64,000 nucleotides of DNA from Phytophthora quininea. Its lineage: Eukaryota; Oomycota; Peronosporomycetes; Peronosporales; Peronosporaceae. The notes under the pieces were generated by a model. The model ran no database searches. It was given only the letters and a program-made list of their open reading frames with translations, and was not told where the DNA came from. The number at the start of each line of letters is the position of its first letter. Position 1 is the first letter of the stretch. This document shows, piece after piece, positions 22,474-35,676 of this stretch. The position numbers and the translations under genes were made by a program. The DNA lies in the NCBI GenBank assembly GCA_011947345.1, contig JAAVTG010000565.1:124001-188000 (forward strand), in the 5' to 3' direction.

Positions 22474-25299
22474 TTAGCTGTGTAAAAGGATACTAGCCGG
22501 ACAGGCGTCATCGAACTCGTCTAGCAAGTGTCGATCCTGGGTCGAGGTCAAGTCCTCTTCTTGGAGCAAGTTGGCGGTCAGGATGTTGTCCTCCGGAATG
22601 GCACGATATTTGCGACGGAAGCGGTGGCGAGCTGGTTTGCGGACACTCGGTCGTTCGCCCAACTTACGACAAGCGCACTCTTCGTTCTCAGAGGTACCAG
22701 TGCTTGCAGCGTCGACGAATACTGTCTCGCTATCGTTCTCTGGCGACTCGGAGGCAGTGTTGTTGCCCCAGTCCGACGCTTTGGGCTCTACTCGACGCGT
22801 GGATTCGGGACGATTGTAGCGGAGCCGGATCTGATGGCTGGTGCTGGCGCTGTAAGCTTTTGAACCATCCCGGCGACTGAACCAGTTGGGAAGGAAGAGG
22901 AGCACCGAGCGTTGAACCCGGGCGCCGAGCAGCATTGGTGCCGGTGTGACCACTTCTATTTGTGTGGCCGTCAAGAACGACGAACGGCTGGCAGAAGTTG
23001 ATGTTGTCCTCGTCGAAGTAGTACAGGTCATCGCTGCTTTTGAACGGCTGCGAGTGCTTGAGGTGGTGCAGGAACCCGGCGTTCATGAACATGTTGCCCA
23101 GTCGGACGCCTTCGCCGACCGAAGCGACCGCCTCAATATCCTGCATCTTTCGCGCACCCTGCTCGCCAGTGAAACTTTTGGCCAAGCTCCCGTTTCCGCC
23201 GCTCTTCACCATCGACGATTCGTGGTCCAGCTCTTCACACAACTCCAACGCGAAAAGTGAGCACACTTCTTCTTGGATGCGTTCCAGGGCCAGGACGATT
23301 TTCTGTGCTGATGGACGCATTCGAGCGTCGACGTGCCAAGAGTTTGCGATGAGGTCGGCGAGTCCAGCATGCATCTGTGCATCGAGCTCTGGTCGATTAC
23401 CGGCGATGACCGACTCGAGCACCCGCAGGTGGTTGTTGTTCGTCCCGGGGTATTTTTCCGAGCCTGGATTGAGGATATCCCACATGGTGATCGCCAGCGA
23501 GTAAACATCGGCGGATTCTCCGTAAGAGGCCACACCAGCTCGGCCATTGATGATTTCGGGAGCCATGTAGTCCACCGTTCCTTTGACAGTCATCTCTGGT
23601 GCTGTTTTACGTGTTGACGAGGGTGGCAAGATCGGTGCAGTTCGAGAATCATCATCGAGAGCAACGGGTGGTGTCATCGGGATGAGTGTCGCTGTAGAGT
23701 TCGAGTTGGTTGTCGACTCTGGGTACTCCTGGTAGTGCTCAATCTCGGTAGCCGAGTTGCTCGACGTCACTGCATTGGAGCCGACAGCAGCCATGGTGGG
23801 GACTGCGGTGGCTGCATTCTTGGCATCATTCAGACTGCTCATTTCCCATGTGATGTTGGCCTTGGGAAGACTGCGAGATTCGCCAAAGTCCGTCAACTTG
23901 ACGTTGCCTTCCACGTCCACGAGGAAGTTGCTCGGTTTGATATCGCGGTGCACAAACGCTGGAGAAAAGCTGTGCAGGTAGGCTACGGCCCGTGCTGCGT
24001 CAATCATGTAGCCCAGATTCAGCAAGAACTGTTGACGGCGTGCCTGTTGCTGGCGCCGAGCGAGCGCGATCGAGACAATGTCCAGGCTGCCGACGCAGAG
24101 CTCGGAAACCAAACAAATCGTCGGCGGGGACACACACATACCGAAGAACTTGACAATGTTGGGGTGATTGAGAGCGCCGCAGAGTGCTGCTTCATGGGAA
24201 AACTCTGCAACCGTGTCCTCGGTCACACTGCTTGGGGTGTACACCTTGATGGCCACGGGGGTCTTAGAATGCAGCAAGCCATTGTACACCACAGCCGTAG
24301 AGCCCACTCCGATACGCTGCTTGATTTCAAGAACCGAAAAGTCGATGATGTACTTCCGGTGCATCTCGATCAGCACGTGTAGACCTTGGGAGGAGACTCG
24401 CTCGTGAATGTTTCCTTTGCGGAACAGTGCCTGCAGACCCACTGCGCGCTGACCCAGGCCGCGCCAATGCTCGGTGTCGGCCTTCAGTAGACGCCACACG
24501 AAGAACGGGCACAGGGACCCCACAAAATGTCGGCGTAGATCAACGCAAAGCCGAGTCGTACGCTTTGTTGGTTGAATGCAACATTGTAAGCGGCCTCGAA
24601 TGTCTGGTAGATGATGGCGAAGGCGCAATATTCGCGCAGAGTCCGTTTACTTGCACGTCCGACAGGCCACGCGGCCACGTACATGTACAAGGTCAGTAAC
24701 AGCAGCCGAGAAATGACGACGATCCAAAAGTTTGTTGTCGACGCGACTTGGCCATTAATGGTCGTGACCCAGACAACGGGGATCGTGTAGCACGCCAGCA
24801 GGGCAGTGATGACGATTGATCGCACGAGGGCTGGCACCGAGACACTCTTCTGCAGCATGAAGACCAGCGCCAATTCCAATACAAAGTGACGCCCCGCACT
24901 CAGTGCTTCCGTCGCAACTGCGGAGTTGCTCGCCGAGTAAATCTTCCCGATCAAGGCAATCATGAAGTACATTGCGTAACATCCCGTTGCCACGCACAGG
25001 ATCCAAAGCAGAGGTTCGAACGCTGGCAGCAGGGTCTTCCGTGAAGCATCCGTGTCACCTTTGAGGGCGACGTGGCGGTTGTGCCGCATGTAGACAATCA
25101 ATGCAGCGGACAGCACACTCATCCCGCCGTAGCTGACCAAAAGCACGGCCATGAGCACCACGACTTGGTGTCGGGAGTACGCTGAAAGACTGTCGTCTCC
25201 AGCTCCGATGGTAGTCGATCCATCATTCTCTTGCGACGCGGCTGCAAGAAGACGAGGAGCCACCTCCCGCAGCTGTGGCGTTGTGAAGATACTGTCCAT
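22474..25299 (-). CDS. 7TM receptor fused to TKL kinase and DEP domain, gene 1
   Basis: From ATG 25299, seven hydrophobic segments (the first VVVLMAVLLVSYGGMSVLSA, the last around ILWG...LCPFFVWRLL) form a GPCR-like N-terminus. A cytosolic tyrosine-kinase-like domain follows with glycine loop GVGSTAVVYNG, VAIK lysine, HRDIKPSN, DFG and APE, with a long Ser/Thr-rich insert before APE. A C-terminal block (VRLGNMFMNAGFLHHLKHS ... YYFDED) matches the second half of a DEP domain, and the tail ends near 22474. Frame changes at about 24520 (GGGG run) and 22920 look like single missing bases. Oomycete receptor-kinase fusions of this type are called GPCR-bigrams. Ligand unknown. Catalytic residues are present. 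Confidence 0.85.
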
Positions 25300-25817
25300 C
25301 GTCGCTCCCCTTCAAGACAAGTACGATTGCTACCCGTGATAGCAGGCAATGCCGACCAAGATGTGATCACCAACGAGAGAAAGCAATTGTGGAAACAGTC
25401 GAAACGTTGATGGCGCTCGTGAACGGCAAAGTCCGGCGATATTCGAGATACGGACGGTTGACTTGCTTGCAACGCTGCTGCGTATGCGGTAATGTGGAAG
25501 AAATGCACTCAAGTGCTCCATCAATGCTGTCATTGCCCCGTGGGTATGACCATTGGACATCAGATGTTCAGAGTCTGAACTCATCAAGAAGTTCGGTTCA
25601 CGTTGAAGTGCGATGTTTAACAAGACCAAGGGCACCTATCCTTCGACAGCACCGAAACGAGAACCCATGATGGACTGCGCAGCGATCGTTCTCGCTCCGT
25701 ACGGACAATATGCTAACTAGGCGGATGTCAACCGCTCCGGTCGCTGCTTTCTATTATCACAGCACACACATAAGATCTAAACGTTCGAGCGGATCCGTAT
25801 TCACTCAACTTCGCTTA
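25300..25817. other. Intergenic gap between tandem receptor kinases
   Basis: About 520 bp that must contain the gene 1 promoter and the gene 2 terminator region. ORFs here lack domain similarity. No clear element stood out. Confidence 0.5.
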
Positions 25818-28309
25818 TCAAGCAGCAGTGGTCGCTCTATCGATGATATCCAAGTTGCTGTAGTCACTCGCATGAGACGACTCGTCCTCGATCAACAGAG
25901 CAGCCGTGAGGGTATGATTTTCATGTGTCGGCTCTGGTGCAGCGATGAATTGTCGTCGACGGAGGAAGCGTGAAGCCTTACCGCTGCGAAGTCGCTGACC
26001 CAGTCGCCGACACATGCACGGGGCGTAGTTCCGTGTTGGAACAAAACTGAGTGACGTGCCCGGTTGTTCAATAATTGACCCGCAGGTCAGCATCGGGATG
26101 CTGGAAAAATTCCGACTCCGATAGCTGGTGGGGCTGTCGTCGTCGGGGTCTGGCAAACTGAGCTGGGCTTCATCCATATCAAAGTAGTACAGCGCCGTCG
26201 CGCTGTTTTCAAAACTTCTAGCATGTTTGACATGATGGAGCATGCTGGAGTCCATCAGTGCGTTTCCCATTCGAATCGCTTCTGCCGGGGATCGTACAAA
26301 CCGTTTGTCAATCAGCCGGTCGACGATGAACGATCCCGGGAACGTGAGCCCTGCAGGCCTGTTGGGAGCGTCTCTCACCACTGCCGGTTCCCGACAGAGT
26401 TCGCTCACCATACTCAGTACCAAGCGGGAGCTTAATTCCTCTTGGATGTCTTCCAAAGCAGCGACAATCACTTTCGCTGGCGGTCGGAGACCAGGGTCAT
26501 GCTGCCACGACTGTGTGATGATTTCGCGAAGTCTCGGGGTGTTTCACGGTTCATCCGTGGGCGAGCACCGTGTAAGACTCCTTCAAACACTTGGTTTGTA
26601 TCTCCGGGAAATTTGTCAGCACTTGGGTGGAGGATATCCCACATCGTAAAGGCTAGCGAGTACAGGTCTGCAGCTTCGCAGTAGCAACTCGCTGCTCCCT
26701 TGCCGCTGATAATCTCTGGTGCCACGTACTCTGCTGATCCGTTCTCCGTACTATCACTCCATAGCGAGTCAAAAGCCGAAAGTGTTGCGCTCAACGACGA
26801 GTCCAGGATCGTGCCATTGGAAAACAATTTTTCTTCGTTCTTTTGGCTCAACACATTGTCGTTCAGCTTCGTCACGCATCGGGACCCTCCGAGGTCTGTC
26901 AATTTCACGTTGCATTCGGCGTCTACTAGAAAATTGGACGGTTTGATATCCCGATGGAGAAACGGCGGCGAAAAGCTGTGAAGATACGCGACGGCGCGAG
27001 CAGCATCCAGCATGTAGCCGACGCTAATCAAAAGTTGCTGTCTTGCTGGCTGTAAGTTTTGGCGGAGCGCTTGCTGGTGCAGAGTGTCTGCGAGACTTCC
27101 TTGACAGAGCTCGAACAGCAGACAAATTGTCGGTGGCGCAACACACACGCCGTGGAAGCTGACGATGTTGGGGTGATGAAGCACGCTGCACATTGCAGCT
27201 TCATGGGAGAAGGTCGCTACAACCGTCTCGGAACAAGTCGATGGTGTGTACGCCTTGACGGCGACGTGGGTTTTGGACTTTAGAGTTCCCTGGTAAATTG
27301 TCGACGTGGACCCTACTCCAAGTTGGTTCCCGATATCCAAGTACGCGAAGTCAATCACGTATTTGCGGTGCATTTCGATGAGCACGTGCAAACCTTGCGA
27401 GGATACTCGGTCATCCGGGTGATTCTCACGCTGCAGCGTACCTTGGAGAGCGCACGCACGTTGGCCCAAGCCTCGCCAGTAATTGGTGTCTGCCCTTAGC
27501 ACCCGCCACACGATGAACGGGCAAAACGCGACCCACGTCAGCATCACATACACGACCGGGTGACTATGTGGAGCAGTCTTGAGGTTCATGACCATGATCA
27601 TCAGCAAGACGGTCAATGAGAAGTAGACCAGAGTGGCAGCACACAGCTCCCGGATCGTGCCCTTCGTTGCCCGACTTGGTGGTTGGATGAAGGCGTAGAT
27701 GAAGGGCAGCATCAATGGACTACGGATGATCAGAAGACCTTTCGTGAACGCTATCATTTGATCCTGCCGGCCGAATGTCGTCACGTAGTAGACATACGGC
27801 ACAGTGTAGCTCGATAACAGCAGCGAAATGGCGATGGATCGCTGGATGGCAGGATGTGACAGACTCTTTTGATACATCAGCACCAAGATGATCACGAACA
27901 TGAACTGGTTGCCAGAATAAAACGTCTCGAGCACGAGCGGAGGCACCTTGGCATTGTAGAAGCCTATGGCTAGAGTCACCAACAGGAACACGATGTAGAC
28001 GCCGTTGAAGACGCTCAGAAATATCAGCACTGGTTCAAACGCCGGCAGGATCGTCTTCTTCGCTGCAGTCGCGTCGCCCTTGAGAGCACCTGCTCGATTC
28101 ACCCGCATTTGCCACACCAGCCCCACGCACAGCAGCCAGATCGTCACGAAGCCGGCCAGGATGAACCGGAGCGTGGGGCTCATGCTATGCGCGCCCTGTG
28201 TCAAATTTTGGGTGGCGCCGTCGCCACTTGACGATCCAGCAAGAAGCCGTGTCATGTCGGACACGACTGCAGTCACTGGACTTGGTCGACTATCGAAGCG
28301 AAGACCCAT
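25818..28309 (-). CDS. 7TM receptor fused to TKL kinase and DEP domain, gene 2
   Basis: A paralogue of the neighbouring gene. ATG 28309 is preferred over the upstream ATG at 28480 because it gives an N-terminus like that of gene 1. Seven hydrophobic segments are followed by a TKL domain with GVGSTSTIYQG, VAVK, HRDIKPSN and APE. The DFG motif reads DLG (KLTDLGGSR), an unusual change. The DEP domain is fuller than in gene 1 (FPGSFIVDRLIDKRFV ... HHVKHARSFEN ... YYFDMD). One frame change at about 26535 lies in a CCCC run. Tandem duplication with gene 1 is evident. Likely a plasma-membrane sensor signalling by phosphorylation. Confidence 0.85.
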
Positions 28310-28820
28310 GGCGGCGAATTGAAGAATGGCCTGAAGATGCCTAGGTGTGTTGGAGAGGCAAGCGTTTCGCCTAGGTGGCACTCGATTCCTGGCGAAAACG
28401 GCTCCATCTGCAGCCACCCCGAGCAACAACGATGAGTGGTGGGGCCACACAGGATGCAGCGCAACCGGCACTGGTTGCATCCGGGCGTTGTTTTGTCACG
28501 AAAGACAAGGCAGGCAAAAGCTAGCCGATTAAGCACTAGTCGACCCTGCTGCCGCGATTCCAACGCTTCACACTCCGCTGATTCGTGGCAAGGTGGTGCT
28601 TGTGTCTTTAACGACAACGGCCATGATCTAGGAATCCCAGTGAAGCTGGACGATTCCACAAACGAGGACAGGCTGCCGTCAATTCAGCTGCTGGTCCAGC
28701 TTGACGTCAACGTCGAAGCGACGTTTTCACACGTCACATATTTGGACTATTTTATCAAACATTATTTTGTATCTGTCTATTTTGTTTCTATTCCCGCCAT
28801 CCACTTCCCTGCTGGTCAAG
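28310..28820. promoter_or_regulatory. Divergent intergenic region, receptor kinase 2 / TFIIIC
   Basis: About 510 bp between divergent starts, so it should hold both promoters. A pyrimidine-rich, T-rich stretch at 28735-28800 just precedes the TFIIIC start. No specific element is claimed. Confidence 0.4.
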
Positions 28821-31800
28821 ATGACGCCGCGGCCGTCCGCGCCTCGCTCGCCGCGGGAGCTGGTGGCCGCCTGCATGGACCACGTGGCGCTCGAAGGACG
28901 TCTCGGACTGTCTGTCTCCGCGCTATTCACCGCCGTGGATCCCTCTGACGACACGTGCGTGCGACGTCAAGTGTGGCGACTTTTGCGCTCCACCAGCAGC
29001 GTGTTGCACTTCTTCCGGGCGTCCAGCTCGCCCAGCAAGAAACGGAAGCGTCCAACTTCAAGTAACAACGATGAAGACTCGCTCGAGATCAAGAAAGAGG
29101 CGCTGGGCGCTGCGGAAACAACAGTGAACGGTCTAATCACCGCCGAGGAGCTACGGCAGATGACCTACGAGCAGGCGGTGGCTGGAGACAGCCAGCAAGT
29201 CATGGTGGTGGCCTGCGAGGACCTGCGGCATCGAGCGCTCAACATCCCAGTGAAGGCTGTGGCTGCAGACCTGATGGAGGAGCATTTGCTGATGCTGGAA
29301 GCTGTGGGGAAAACCAGGGTGCGTGGCATCACAGTCACGGCGCTCAGTCAGATGATCGGTGACACGGTGAAGCGTGCGCATAATTGGCTAGATACGCTGC
29401 TATCGTACGAGCTAGTGGTCAAGCGGATGATGATTGTGGGGAAGCCCAATATGAGGAGGCTGAATATTATCCACTTGCCGAGGTTTGCTGCGGCTTTTAA
29501 GCCGAGCATGCTGAGCGACTCGGCCGAGTTTGAGTCGGACGAACAGAGCAAGAAGCTTTTGGGTGCTGCAACCGAGGCGTATTTGAAGAAACTGCCGACG
29601 CACACGTCGGTGTTGTCGGACATGGGACGCGACCTGGGTCTGCACAGGCGCCAGTTGGAAGCACTGAAGTCGTATATCGTGCAGGAGTCCAAGGCGGGCG
29701 ACAATTTTCGTTTGGAATTATTTCAGGCTGTGTTACAGCCCTCGCGACGAGCTAGTCTCGAGCCCAAGATTCTTAATTGCGTGCGGTATAAACCGCCTGA
29801 TGCTAACGTGCCGAGCCCTGCCTATCGACGCGGACTTGTACTGGAGCTCGGTCTACTCGAACAAATTTATGGCATTATTGAAGCTAGCGCGGAGAATGGA
29901 ACTACTATCTTGGACTTGCGAAATCAAATCACTCTTCCTGGGAGCAAAATGCCGTATAAATTGGTGGGTCTGTTGGCTGGGGCGTATGGGCTCCAAGCAG
30001 AAACAATCATCCAGGGAAAGAACAAAGCGTACCGATTGTATTTGGATTCAGTAACACCTGCGCCCACAGCTATGGATTGCTCGGCACTACCCACCGCAAC
30101 AGAGTACAATGTAGTGCCGTGCTCGCCGTCTCCATCGGCCGAGAGCATTGAAATAATCCCCGCGTCTTCGGAGGGAAAAGCGCGTGGGGTATCAGTAAAA
30201 CGATCATTAAAACGAGCGCTTGGCAGTGCGGAGCTCGATGGAACGAATGCTCGGCGATCCAAGCATATCATGGAGCGTCTGGAACAGGAGAAAATTATCA
30301 GTGTATCGTCGCTACGTGCAAGCGTTTTCAGAATGGAAAAGCTTGATGCCGAGAAGTCGACGCCCACCAAAGCGTCCAGTACGCGCAGCAATTCATCTCA
30401 GTCCGTGGGCTTGGTCGACACGCGCTCGATTTTCCGCCTTGCAACGGAGCTGGAGCTTGCGAAGAAGCTGCGGTTGCTGCAGCTGCCATTGCCAGCACAA
30501 AATGTTTCAACAAAATTTCGTGCGCTCCGCTGTAGTGTACCCTGGATACGAGGAGGACGACCGATTTATCCAGGCATATGTCAAAAACTACTGCCGCGAT
30601 GAGCGACTGCGACGACTTCATCAGAATGCTGAAACAGGTGAGGTGGCTCGCTTTCAAAAATATGATAGGGACGATATGCCGAAACCAAAGGCCAAACGAG
30701 TTGGACGTAAGCGACGAAGACCCAATTCAGAAGCACATAATGTCGAACCAACAGAATTGTGCTCTAAGTCACCAAGTTCTACTGAAGCTGGCGAAACCGG
30801 CCGAGAATCGAATGACCCGGGGTCACATCCACCTCACGAGGTTAGTTACAGGATCCGTCGATTCGAGAGCCAACAGAAGTCGGGGATTCACAATCTACAG
30901 TATAAGAAGCTTGGATTCGCCTACGGGGTCATGTATCGTTGTAGGTACTCCATCACTTTTTGTGGACGTATCTCCATAAAAGCGATGGAAGTGGTGTAAC
31001 TATTCAATACCTGGAGGAAGAGAAGGGGGATGGCGATACAGGGACTGCTATTGACACCGTACCGGAGCAGGCAGCTGGCCCCAAAGGGATCGTATTTTCG
31101 CGAGAAGCAGTTTTGCATGCCATGCCCGTCCACTTGTACATCCAGGTTTTCTCGGGTGGAGAGATTTTGACGGATGCTGATTTTGCTGTCGTACAGGCGG
31201 CCATTGCAAACAAATGGACGTTTGACCAGCTACCAGATGATGTTCGTGAGAAGATTTGGAGCCACGAGACCCAGCGTACTATGAAAGTGCTCGGAACGAT
31301 GGCCGATTTAGGTCTATTAGCACCTCACAAGATTGGTATGAAACATTTAGTCAAGATTCTTCGGGTGGGATATACGGATGGTCGAGACGGTGTGTTGTCA
31401 CAAGCGCTGAAGGATAATGCTCTAGGTGGGTTATTTCTATTAAACAAACAGGTCAGAATCGAGCTCAACGATCATAGCGACGGGGATCAAGCGGATGGCA
31501 CGGACCGCCGCAGCGTCAACTTGCTCAGCTCGCTGCGTATTGTGGGATTTACCGAAAAAACTACTCCTTCGGGAGTACGCTGCCATTGCAATTTTCATTA
31601 GAGTCCGAAAGTGACGTTGATCGTTATTGGGAGGCACTGGAATGCCTTTGCTTGGATCAAATGACAATGGAAGTAGAAAATCCGCGTAGGAACGAGCCTA
31701 GTGTTTGCGAGGTTCCAAAGCCTGTCAAGACGCGTGCAAGACGGATGCTTCGTATTCTCGCTTGGATCCCCAAGTCGCGGAAACAGGCGCCAAAGCGGAA

Positions 31801-33799
31801 GGTTGCGGATGACATGAAATGCGGTGGTATTGTATCAACGCACATCCGGACACGAAAAAGCGACGGGTGCAAGAAAATGGAGCTGTACTCAAGGGCAAGA
31901 AGAAACGATCAAAGTCACGAGCAGATAGTTCGGATGAAGTAGGTGCTGACGCTCTGATGTGGGCAGATGAGGAAGAGCAGCTTCTGGTGGATTATTTTAT
32001 CGATAACTGCAGGAGTCGATGGAAAATTGGCATTCCTCAAGCTCTTCAGCGTGACACGGAGCACGTTGCGTTCCGAAACCACACACTGTCGCGCTCGGGC
32101 TTTGGTCTCGTAGCAATTGCTCGAAAATTGGGCAAGCGCAAGATCGATGTGAAGAAGCGACTGAAAGAGAAGCGCATGGAGCCCACAGTAAAACTCTTGT
32201 TTGAAAATGCTAAACGTGCAGCACAGCTAGCCGATAACCCTGGCGGGATGTTTGACGAGGAAGCTGCGATTCGAGGATCCCCCGCCTAACTGCTTTGTTT
32301 CGGCGTGCAATATTGATGATTGCGTCTCCACGAGAAGAGTACCATCCGCTTGTGGCTGAAGAGCTGATCTCCTTCTGGAGCACACACGAAATCCGTCTGG
32401 TTTGGCGTTACCTTTGGCTTAAGAACTGGATTGTGCGTGCATCCGAAAAGGAGCGAGGGCGTGGTTACGCCACGAGCAAGCGACTTCAGGATGCTCTGAA
32501 AGTGAACACGCTATCCTACCCATTGCTGCTATTTCAACAAGCGGCAGAACAAGAAAGCATGGTGAGTTCTACACTCGAGGAGATCACCCCTGATGGGCAC
32601 ACGATGGATGGGCCTCAAAACTGTGATAATCTCTTTGAAGATGATTTCCCGACGAATGCCACGCCTGGTCAGTGCGCCCTCGAGCTCGGTTGCCAGGTAT
32701 TAGGAACGTGCTCACTTACTGCGCTTCACTCGAGAGTCTGTGATGATATCGATGCAGATATGACGACACAAAGCACGGAGACGGAAGAGCATGAACGGTA
32801 CAAGAGACAACCCACTGCATTTAGTGTGCGCTTACTTGGTAAGAATTTGAAAGACAGATCTGGTTTTGCAGCTCACCTTGCCAACAAGGTGAACGTGACA
32901 AAGCCTGCCGAGCTTGTCGATTGTTGGCGAGTAGAGACAAAGATGCACGGTGTAGCACTAGAGGACCCAGAGTTGGCTCAAGAGCTCGAAGCCTTTTCTG
33001 ACGAACGCACCGATGACAGTTGCGGGTTTGGATCGAGTGCGTTGATCCCGGCTCGTAACAGTACACACATTGACGCGATGTTGGAGCAGTCGATCGTTAG
33101 CCGCATTCGTGAGAGTGGCGAAGTCGGGCTCACACTGCTCTCTCTGATGGAGCAACTGCGAGCCACACCCAACGACGATCTCCGGTTGGTGTCACAAGTA
33201 CGTGTGGCGCGTTGTTTAAATGCTCTTGTTGAAGAGGGAGCGCTACTTTGTGTGAATGCGTATTATGACCAGCGCTACATTCTAAAAGAGCACGGAGACG
33301 TATGGTTGCTCCGGCCTTTTCATTGGTCCCTCGCTCGGGGACGTCGTCAGTTCCTCGCGTGGTCTTCGAAGACGACAAGGACACGCTGTCGTTCCCGTGG
33401 CTCAAGATGGACGGCGGGACAAATTGCGAATTCCTGTTCAAAATCCAGCGTAAACTGCTGTCACTTGTGATCCAGTCTCCGGGTATTACCGAAGAGCGCG
33501 CGTATGTGAAAATGGACAAACTTCTCTCGGTCCAAGATACTCGCGAGGCGTTGTCGCTGCTTGTGGAAGAGGGGCTTGTGTATACGAGAGCAGTCTCGAC
33601 GGACACAGCCGCGCCCGTCTCAATCTTTGGATCGGCGCAACCCTCCGCTGCTCGAGTTGTCAAAATCGTTGGCAACGTGCTGGCGTACGATCGCTCGGCC
33701 TTTGTGGTGCACTACTTTCCTCACGTCGAGTGCATTCAGCGCTTCGGCAGCATCGTGAAAGACTACCAGAACGAGGTGTCCGAGTTCCAGCGCGACTGA
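28821..33799 (+). CDS. TFIIIC largest subunit, B-block binding
   Basis: A protein of about 1650 residues from ATG 28821. It has an N-terminal winged-helix region, a B-block TFIIIC domain (ITVTALSQMIGDTVKRAHNW, about residues 170-230), further winged-helix-like segments (RRSKHIMERLEQEKIISV), a basic stretch (KRVGRKRRRP), a SANT-like segment (WADEEEQLLVDYFIDNCRSR) near 31960, and a C-terminal conserved region ending at 33799. TFIIIC binds the B box of tRNA genes and recruits RNA polymerase III. The reading changes frame near 30515, 30930, 31560, 31820, 32270 and 33315, five of the six equivalent to one missing base. As this gene should be essential, I take these as sequence errors or unmarked introns. 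Confidence 0.85.
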
Positions 33800-34080
33800 G
33801 ACGGCGATGGTTGTGCTAGGTACAGAATGCTGACGATAATCCAAGTGCTGGCTGTCATGCTTCTGCTATTGTCGAGTTTCAATCGAAGTGAGTTGCTATT
33901 ATACAACAAGAAATGAGAATCCATCGTTCCATGCCTTTGTCAACATCTTTTTTCTCTCTCAAAAGTTCAGTAAACATACCACGAGTTTTCGCCCATACAA
34001 ATCTCCATATATTTGCCACCCCGCATAAAAGGTTGTGTCCGGTCTCACTTTCGAAAACGCTGCCAAGAGCTCACGTCGAC

Positions 34081-35576
34081 ATGGAGATTTTCCAAGACGG
34101 CGAACTAGAAGCTGAGGTAGGTGCACAACTGCAACGTCCTGGTAGCTCTGTAACCCTCTCCTTACATCTCTGCTGCTCACTGTAGATGCACAAGCGCGAG
34201 CTGAAAGCCAACAGCATGAGCAGCTGGTGGCAGCTCTTCTCGGACACATACGAGGAACTGGTGCAGTCCATCGCGAGCCCTGTACGCGCAAAGTACTCGG
34301 TACAGGATTTGGGGGACCGTCACTTCTCATTGGCTACTGCGACCAACGAGCACGAGCAGTTTGTACGCGAAGACTTTACGCTGACAAACCGTCGGAACGA
34401 GAAATTGGCCTGCAGTTTCTGGCGTCGGAAGACGCTGAGAGACGCCGACCCTATTGTGGAGGTGGACATTGTGTCCTCTAATGAAGAGGAGAAGGCTGTA
34501 GAGGACCCAGAGGTGGACAATATCAGCACAGGCAGCAGTGACTCTCGCTGGAGCAATCAGACGGAGACGCAGATGCCGAACGCTGCAGACCCGTGCATTC
34601 TTTACGTGCACGGCATGTCCAGTTCCAGGAAGGAGTGTGTGTATTTGCACCGCAAAGTGCTGGCGGCGGGTTTCTCGCTGTTTGCGTTGGATTTGTCGGG
34701 ATCGGGGCTCTCGGACGGAGATCGAGTGTCCTTCGGATACTTTGAGCACGAGGACTTGCGCACAGTTGTGGACTATCTGTACGCTACTGGACGTGCCTCG
34801 GCCGTTGGTATCTGGGGTCGTGATATTGGCTCGGCGGCTGGGTTGCTGCATGTGAGGGAACGATTGGCGTACCGGTATCAGGACATGACGATCTCGAGAA
34901 AGGCAGCGAGGAAATTGGACGTTGTCGAAGATCAAGAGAATCGCCAGTTATTATGCGTTCCTACTCTGACAGGACTCAACTTCCGGTTGAGCAAGTACAG
35001 TGCATCGAACGGCGACTTTGTGTTATTGGCTGTCGACAACACTCCGGTGCACGGCATGAGTGCAGCTTCTTGCCATCAGCTTATTCAGCGACGCTGCAAG
35101 ACTAATGGTGGCAAAGTACGCTTGAAAGGGTTCAAACGCTCCTCGAAGCCAACTAAAAACGACAAGTTTGTATTTGCTCTGACAGCAGACAGCGCGTACG
35201 GAGACATGGAGCAAGTGGTTTGGGATATGCTTCAGATGATCACCAAGAGCGCACAACGCCGCAGTATGTTCTTCCCGTCCGCGATGGTCACGGGAGCCCA
35301 AAAATACTGACGAATTCCATCGGCAAAGCAGGTGGCTTTAGTTTCCGAGATGTGCAGTTGTTAGACTCGGCACCGCAATTCACGCTGCCGTGCCTCTTTA
35401 TCAGCGCCTCCAAGAAGGACTTCTTCACACCAGAACACGCTAGAGCGCTTTGCGACAAATACGGTGGCCCGAAAAGCTACGTTCAATTCACAGGTCTCAT
35501 CGACGACAACCGGCCAGCTGAAGTTGTGGATACTGCTATCGCGCATTTTGCAGAGCGATTTAAATTGGCGCGGTAG
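34081..35576 (+). CDS. Alpha/beta hydrolase with a large insert
   Basis: Exon 1 is 34081-34116 (12 codons), followed by a 69-nt GT-AG intron (34117-34185). The fold is seen in PCILYVHGMSSSRKECVYLH (oxyanion strand), LFALDLSGSGLSDG, the nucleophile-elbow position IWGRDIGSA near 34810-34840, and the late strand LPCLFISASKKDFF with its acid. The elbow has Asp where Ser is usual. About 100 residues are inserted before ADSAYGDMEQVV and look PDZ-like (GDFVLLAVDNTPVHGMSA). A single-base frame break at about 35299 (AAAAA run) precedes the C-terminus. Substrate unknown. Confidence 0.75.
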
Positions 35577-35676
35577 TAGACGCCAGGGCAGTGGAAATGG
35601 GATGGAAGGGGGGCGTTTTTACTACTAAGTATAACGTGTATTTGCGGAGACACGTTCTATCTCTCAGCACACAAGC

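Noticed and set aside
28821..33799. Calling the TFIIIC gene a pseudogene
   Set aside because: All parts of the protein are well conserved and five of the six breaks each need only one added base, so sequence error is more likely.
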